Assembly: GCF_900109365.1 (NCBI RefSeq)
Contig: NZ_FNZR01000010.1
Location: 1 to 64,000 of the forward strand
DNA length: 64,000 nt
Source: Parapedobacter koreensis
GTDB taxonomy: Bacteria; Bacteroidota; Bacteroidia; Sphingobacteriales; Sphingobacteriaceae
Reading direction: 5' to 3'
Shown here: one piece after another, positions 60,074 through 64,000 of the stretch
Layout: every line of letters begins with the position of its first letter
Numbering within the stretch: the first letter of the stretch is position 1
Notes under the pieces: generated by a model
Told to the model about the DNA's origin: nothing
Database searches by the model: none
What the model saw: only the letters and a program-made list of their open reading frames with translations
Translations under genes and position numbers: made by a program

Positions 60074-60913
60074 CTAAGATAGGAATAGGTCTTTGGTCGT
60101 CCGGGGCACCACACCCAATTCCCACGCTTTATTAAACAAGGTAAGTATCGCAGCGCGGCCTTCCACACCAAGCGATATTGAAAAACGATTGACGTATAAC
60201 TCAATATGCTTATACATGACGTCTTCGCTCATCTCCTGGGCGTGCGAACGGATAAATTCAATACCAGATTTAGGGTTGGCGAAGGCATATTCTACACTTC
60301 TGCGAATGACCTTATCGATCCGATGTTTTACCTCATCTGGCAATTGCCGTTTCGCTACGATTCCTCCTAATGGTATGGGTGCGCTCGCCATTTTTTCCCA
60401 ATAGTCGCCCAGATCAATTACTTTATACAATCCTTTGTCCTGATAAGTAAATCGGTTTTCATGAATAATAAGCCCCAAATCGATATTCCCATCGACCAAA
60501 GCCTGTTCAATGCTTGAAAACACCAGCTCTTGCTTATTTTTCAATTCAGGAAAGGCCAAGCCCAACAAAAAATTGGCCGTGGTATACTTCCCCGGTATAC
60601 CTACCTTGAGGTCGGATCCAGCGGATAGCTGCGCTACCAATTCGGGGCGTTGGCAGATAAGCAATGGTCCTACCCCGAAACCTAACGCACTTCCTGCATC
60701 CAACAGCACATAATTTTCTACCGCATATGCATAAGCATGATAGCTTAGTTTAGTGATGTCCAGCTCCCCTTGGAATGCTTTATGATTCAACGTTTCTACA
60801 TCTTCATAAGACACCTCAAATTCCAAACCTTCCGTATCAATTTTATGATGGATTAATGCGTCAAAAATAAACGTATCGTTGGGGCAAGGGGAAAAACCGA
60901 GGGATAGCTTCAT
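60074..60913 (-). CDS. mqnD: 1,4-dihydroxy-6-naphthoate synthase (MqnD)
   Basis: A 279-residue periplasmic-binding-protein-fold enzyme of the futalosine menaquinone pathway, converting cyclic dehypoxanthine futalosine to dihydroxynaphthoate. Signatures: LSLGFSPCPNDTFIFDALIH at the start, VGIPGKYTTANFLLGLAFPE and LGLIIHENRFTYQDKGLYKV. Presence implies menaquinone is made by this route rather than by MenFDHCEB. Its start overlaps the upstream small membrane protein gene by 4 bp. Confidence 0.95.
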   Translation of the reverse strand: MKLSLGFSPCPNDTFIFDALIHHKIDTEGLEFEVSYEDVETLNHKAFQGELDITKLSYHAYAYAVENYVLLDAGSALGFGVGPLLICQRPELVAQLSAGSDLKVGIPGKYTTANFLLGLAFPELKNKQELVFSSIEQALVDGNIDLGLIIHENRFTYQDKGLYKVIDLGDYWEKMASAPIPLGGIVAKRQLPDEVKHRIDKVIRRSVEYAFANPKSGIEFIRSHAQEMSEDVMYKHIELYVNRFSISLGVEGRAAILTLFNKAWELGVVPRTTKDLFLS

Positions 60914-61191
60914 ATCAGCGACAACTTCTCTATAAAAATCAACAGTAATACGGACACAAAGGTAACCAAAATGACGCCACGAGCGCTCCGTTCAAGCCCG
61001 TTTCGGTAGAAAAAACGGACAAACAACAGGTTAATTAACGCTGCGATGACATATAATCCCAAGGGTTTGCCCCCGATAATTATATTGAACGAAGCAAACC
61101 AAGCTGTAATGACGTAGGCAACGATTGGTGCCAGTAAACCGACCAGACAACCAAACGGGAAAGAATTCCTTTGCAATCTTGATAATTTCAT
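60910..61191 (-). CDS. Small membrane protein between surE and mqnD
   Basis: About 93 residues with three membrane segments (about 14-32, 38-57 and 68-88) and short basic loops. Unknown function. The ATG at 61191 is chosen since the upstream in-frame part (to 61239) overlaps surE. It overlaps mqnD by 4 bp (ATGA) and follows surE by 7 bp, so the three genes form one operon. Confidence 0.7.
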   Translation of the reverse strand: MKLSRLQRNSFPFGCLVGLLAPIVAYVITAWFASFNIIIGGKPLGLYVIAALINLLFVRFFYRNGLERSARGVILVTFVSVLLLIFIEKLSLI

Positions 61192-61198
61192 TGGCTCG

Positions 61199-61969
61199 TT
61201 AAACTTCAAAATCCCAGGAGTTGAGCTCGGGAATTGCATGATGGGCGGTCATATCAAATTGCACGGGCACGATCGAGGCATACTCATTATGCAACGCCCA
61301 TACATCGGTATCTTCCCCTCTATCCCGTAGCTGGAATACCCCTGTAAGCCAATAATAGCTTCGGTTGCTGGGGTCTGTCCGTTCATCAAACTCTTCCGCC
61401 CATTTCGCATCCGCCTGCCTACAGATTTTAATTCCCTTGATGTGTCCCTTGGGAAAATTCACATTCAACAATGTTCCTTTCTGCAACTTATTAGCGAGCA
61501 CTTGCTTTGTTATCGCACTTACATAAGGCCTGCATCGGGTAAAATCGGCATCGTACTCCAGATCGTCATATGAAAAACCGATGGAGGGGATATCTTCGAT
61601 GGCTCCTTCCACCGCTGCTGACATGGTACCGGAATACAGCACATTGATGGAATTATTGAGCCCGTGATTGATACCCGACACACAAATATCCGGCTTCCTC
61701 CCTTTAAACACCTTATTCACTGCCAACTTCACACAATCCACCGGCGTACCTGAACACTTATACATTTCGACCTCTGGATATATATAAATGCGATCAATAC
61801 GCAGCGGCTTACCAATGGTAATGGCGTGGCCGGTGCCGGATTGTGGCCCTTCGGGTGCCACCACCGTCACGTCGCCGATTTTTTGCATTTCTTCAATCAA
61901 TACCTTAATGCCTGGTGCTGTGATTCCGTCGTCATTAACGACGAGTATAGCAGGTCTTTTCTTTGTCAT
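61199..61969 (-). CDS. surE: 5'/3'-nucleotidase SurE
   Basis: A 256-residue metal-dependent nucleoside-5'/3'-monophosphate phosphatase. Conserved sites: ILVVNDDGITAPGIKVLIEE (metal-binding Asp pair), APEGPQSGTGHAIT, and CVSGINHGLNNSINVLYSGT. It is a survival/stress-related housekeeping enzyme. It heads the surE-membrane protein-mqnD operon. A terminator separates it from csbD upstream. Confidence 0.95.
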   Translation of the reverse strand: MTKKRPAILVVNDDGITAPGIKVLIEEMQKIGDVTVVAPEGPQSGTGHAITIGKPLRIDRIYIYPEVEMYKCSGTPVDCVKLAVNKVFKGRKPDICVSGINHGLNNSINVLYSGTMSAAVEGAIEDIPSIGFSYDDLEYDADFTRCRPYVSAITKQVLANKLQKGTLLNVNFPKGHIKGIKICRQADAKWAEEFDERTDPSNRSYYWLTGVFQLRDRGEDTDVWALHNEYASIVPVQFDMTAHHAIPELNSWDFEV

Positions 61970-61980
61970 GGGACTAAGTT

Positions 61981-62017
61981 AAAAAGAAAAGCGTTACGGA
62001 CAATTATCCGTAACGCT
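61981..62017 (-). terminator. Intrinsic terminator of csbD
   Basis: A perfect 11-bp stem (AGCGTTACGGA / TCCGTAACGCT; 61990-62017) is followed on the minus strand by TTTTCTTTTT. It begins 24 bp past the csbD stop. Confidence 0.93.
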
Positions 62018-62040
62018 CCCCCCTCAACTATTGGCGTTAT

Positions 62041-62226
62041 CTACAACTTATTAAGCCAATCGACCACTTCGTCACGTGCCTTGCCGGTCTTCTTTTGGAT
62101 ACGACCGACCAATTCATCTTCCTTGCCTTCTTCATACAGCAAATCGTCATCCGTCAATTCCGCATACTGCTGTTTGACCTTCCCTTTCAACTCATTCCAA
62201 TTTCCTTTTAACTTCAAGTTGCTCAT
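62041..62226 (-). CDS. CsbD-family stress protein
   Basis: A 61-residue soluble protein with the CsbD opening [20 protein letters not shown] and an acidic middle. CsbD proteins are abundant, induced by general stress in Bacillus and Gram-negative bacteria, and of unknown biochemical role. It stands alone between terminators. Confidence 0.9.
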   Translation of the reverse strand: MSNLKLKGNWNELKGKVKQQYAELTDDDLLYEEGKEDELVGRIQKKTGKARDEVVDWLNKL

Positions 62227-62302
62227 AATCCAATTTTTAATTTATCTCTGATTGGTAAACAATGGGGCATTTGAAAAGTTTCGAAAAAGAGCGTTTTGAG
62301 TC

Positions 62303-62337
62303 AAAAAAAACGGCCACCTTCAACAGGTGGCCGTTTT
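62303..62337 (-). terminator. Intrinsic terminator of the OmpA-family gene
   Basis: A perfect 13-bp stem (AAAACGGCCACCT / AGGTGGCCGTTTT) with a 5-nt loop is followed on the minus strand by eight T. It begins 30 bp past the stop codon. Confidence 0.95.
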
Positions 62338-62366
62338 ATTAGGCGGATTCTAAACGAAGAACCTAC

Positions 62367-63758
62367 TTATTTTTTGATTTCGACACGGCGGTTAAGCACG
62401 CGGCCTTCTTCAGTTGCGTTTGAAGCAATCGGAGCTGATTCACCGAAAGCTTGAACGTTAACTTTAGCTGCATCTACGCCAGAGTTCACTAAGTATTGTT
62501 TTACTGAATTAGCGCGATCCCTTGACAAATTCAAGTTGTAAGCTTCAGAACCTTCAGCAGAAGCGTGGCCATCCAACGTTACCGTTGCACCACTTTCCCG
62601 CAATTCAGAAGACAACCGATCAAGCGTAGCATAAGATTCAGTTTTCAATACTGAGCTATCAAACTCAAACTGGATGTTCGAATAAGTAGCTGATACTGTT
62701 TCTTTTACTACCGGCTCAGGGAATTTGATTGGGCAACCAGCACCATCTACTTGAGTACCAGCAGGAGTACCTGGGCACTTGTCAAATTTATCAGATACAC
62801 CGTCACCATCTTCGTCACGGCTCAACTCGTCAACAAGGCCTTCCAATGTAGAAACACGTTGTTTCAACGCTTCAAGCTCGTTGCGCAATGAAGGGTCTTT
62901 CAACTCGTCATACAAGGTAGACACCGGATTGTGCCAAGTCAAATCTGGTTTTGAAGAAGAACCCAAAGAGAATTCTAAACCAGCGTAAGTGTAAGAGAAC
63001 TTATCGTTCGTAGCACGGTCAAGTACTGGACCATACAACGTCTTGTCGTCTACAAAGTTCATGGTGTAACCCAAGTTCAGGGCTACGCGATCGGACAATT
63101 TGAACTTCACACCAACGCCAACAGGAATGTTAGTTGCTTTCTTGTAATCCTTATCGCCGGTCAATTCTGCACCGTCGCTGCGCTCTTGTCCCCAGTTGCC
63201 ACCATTGTCCCAAGCACCGGTAGAACCTTCAGCATCGGTATAGCCAACTGGATTGTAAGCCAATAAGCCCAAACCTACGCTTGCATAGAAATTAACTGCA
63301 TTTTCCCTTCTCAGGAAATCGATGGTTGCAAATTGGAATACACCATTGATGCTTGCAGAATACTGTACTGAAGTCTCAGCAGATTCGTATCCTGCTGGAT
63401 CTACGCCTGGCCAAGAGGTGTTATACCAAGTTTTAGCACCGCCTTCGTTATGGGCGAAAATGCGTCCACGGTTTACATTACCTTCTAATCCAAACCAGTT
63501 TGAGAATTGCTTGCGGAGTGAAATTCCATAGTACTCACGAAGCTTATATTCAAAAAGACCCAATTCCTTGCCAAAAGAATTAGAACCACCGATAAGCACC
63601 GATGGCGTAGTAAAACCACCATTAACGCCAATTGTCCACGTCCTGTATTGGGATCTTCCTCCAAATACAGTCGGCTCCTGAGCTTGTGCTGTTTCAGCAA
63701 ACCCTAAGGCCGCAACGAGCGAGCAAGCAACCGCCGTTTTGATTGTAGAATAATTCAT
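62367..63758 (-). CDS. OmpA-family outer membrane protein
   Basis: A 463-residue protein with a signal peptide (residues 1-26, ending AQA), an N-terminal beta barrel of about 250 residues (WTIGVNGGFTTPSVLIGGSN), a short coiled segment (LRNELEALKQRVSTLEGLVD), a calcium-binding TSP3-type DEDGDGVSDKFDKCPGTP repeat and a C-terminal OmpA peptidoglycan-binding domain (LDGHASAEGSEAYNLNLSRD, NRRVEIKK). It anchors the outer membrane to the wall. It has a canonical promoter and its own terminator and is probably highly expressed. Confidence 0.93.
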   Translation of the reverse strand: MNYSTIKTAVACSLVAALGFAETAQAQEPTVFGGRSQYRTWTIGVNGGFTTPSVLIGGSNSFGKELGLFEYKLREYYGISLRKQFSNWFGLEGNVNRGRIFAHNEGGAKTWYNTSWPGVDPAGYESAETSVQYSASINGVFQFATIDFLRRENAVNFYASVGLGLLAYNPVGYTDAEGSTGAWDNGGNWGQERSDGAELTGDKDYKKATNIPVGVGVKFKLSDRVALNLGYTMNFVDDKTLYGPVLDRATNDKFSYTYAGLEFSLGSSSKPDLTWHNPVSTLYDELKDPSLRNELEALKQRVSTLEGLVDELSRDEDGDGVSDKFDKCPGTPAGTQVDGAGCPIKFPEPVVKETVSATYSNIQFEFDSSVLKTESYATLDRLSSELRESGATVTLDGHASAEGSEAYNLNLSRDRANSVKQYLVNSGVDAAKVNVQAFGESAPIASNATEEGRVLNRRVEIKK

Positions 63759-63804
63759 ACTCTGTTTTTTTAAGGTTAAAAATTTTTAATTGTCTAATTT
63801 CTCG

Positions 63805-63834
63805 CAAAAATAACCAATAGTTTGATTCACGCAA
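63805..63834 (-). promoter_or_regulatory. Promoter of the OmpA-family gene
   Basis: Minus strand: TTG at 63834-63832, a 19-bp spacer and TATTTTTG at 63812-63805, a textbook Bacteroidota promoter. Transcription would start near 63798, giving a leader of about 40 nt. Confidence 0.85.
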
Positions 63835-63949
63835 TATTTGCAAATACTATTCCAGTTTTTTCTTTTTTTTATGATTTTATAAAAAAAACGGGGCGTGAAT
63901 AGCCGCTAAATCATAAAAAAAAGAACTTATCTATTTACTATACAGCTAT

Positions 63950-64000
63950 TTATATAGGCCCCCTGGCTTTGTTGAAACCGAATCCGTTCATCCAGCTGTC
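63950..64000 (-). CDS. Possible C-terminal end of a gene leaving the window
   Basis: The minus strand is open from the window edge to a TAA at 63950-63952 and encodes DSWMNGFGFNKARGPI. With only 16 residues it cannot be identified and may be chance. The 100 bp after it hold only A/T-runs and an imperfect inverted repeat (TTATGATTT / AAATCATAA at 63869-63916). Confidence 0.25.
   Translation of the reverse strand, partial: DSWMNGFGFNKARGPI

Noticed and set aside
63869-63916. 9-bp inverted repeat TTATGATTT/AAATCATAA near the right edge
   Set aside because: Arms are A/T-only apart from one G/C each and 30 bp apart; likely chance in AT-rich DNA.
1-64000. CRISPR arrays, tRNA or rRNA genes, insertion sequences, prophage
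   Set aside because: I looked for regular direct repeats with spacers, tRNA-like cloverleaf arms, transposase or phage motifs and saw none; small RNAs cannot be excluded by eye.

Overview
The window looks like chromosome of a Bacteroidota bacterium, most likely family Sphingobacteriaceae (Pedobacter/Parapedobacter-like; I cannot name a genus). The evidence is a SusC/SusD pair, a CarboxypepD_reg-type TonB receptor, gldH beside ricT (PSP1) and holB, a very long SecA (1098 aa), menaquinone synthesis by the futalosine route (mqnD), and several promoters that fit the Bacteroidota pattern TTG-N19-21-TAnnTTTG. I see no rRNA, tRNA, CRISPR array, intact insertion sequence or phage.

Layout. 1-2 kb: two orphan genes and gene debris. 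2-11.6 kb (minus strand): TonB receptor, PadR regulator with PspC-like membrane protein, SusD and SusC. 11.7-16.6 kb (minus): phzF-map-holB-ricT-gldH housekeeping run. 16.8-21.2 kb: short ssb, gcvT-comB, rhodanese, M28 peptidase. 21.2-31.6 kb: trehalose/alpha-glucan cluster, with treZ, a small lipoprotein, a GH13 glucosidase and a Cys-rich copper protein on the plus strand facing glgX and a treY-malQ fusion on the minus strand. 31.7-48 kb: mixed accessory and stress region (SRPBCC protein, histidine kinase, Crp/Fnr regulator, SDR enzymes, zinc alcohol dehydrogenase, orphan ECF sigma factor, YciE-like protein, DUF421 protein, SemiSWEET, lone receiver domain, KTSC protein, pyruvyl transferase, Rieske-FAD oxidoreductase), with relics of an HxlR regulator and a TreS-like GH13 enzyme. 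48.2-53.8 kb: otsAB trehalose synthase/phosphatase facing an NTase-metallophosphoesterase-GH15 operon. 53.9-64 kb (minus): secA-SPOR-M20-TPK-like-GNAT operon, surE-membrane protein-mqnD operon, csbD and an OmpA-family porin.

How it fits together. The central 30 kb carries two complete routes to trehalose. GlgX debranches glycogen, MalQ re-lengthens short maltodextrins, TreY converts the reducing end to a trehalosyl unit and TreZ releases trehalose. OtsAB makes trehalose from UDP-glucose and glucose-6-phosphate. A decayed third enzyme (TreS-like) lies between them, and a GH13 glucosidase and a GH15 enzyme could break products down. The surrounding genes are families often tied to osmotic, desiccation or oxidative stress, so I read the region as a compatible-solute/stress island. 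That reading is inference from gene content. No single gene here is an obviously new system. The best leads are the TreY-MalQ fusion, the NTase-MPE-GH15 operon, the degenerate 7-bp tandem repeats, and several strong palindromes at promoters.
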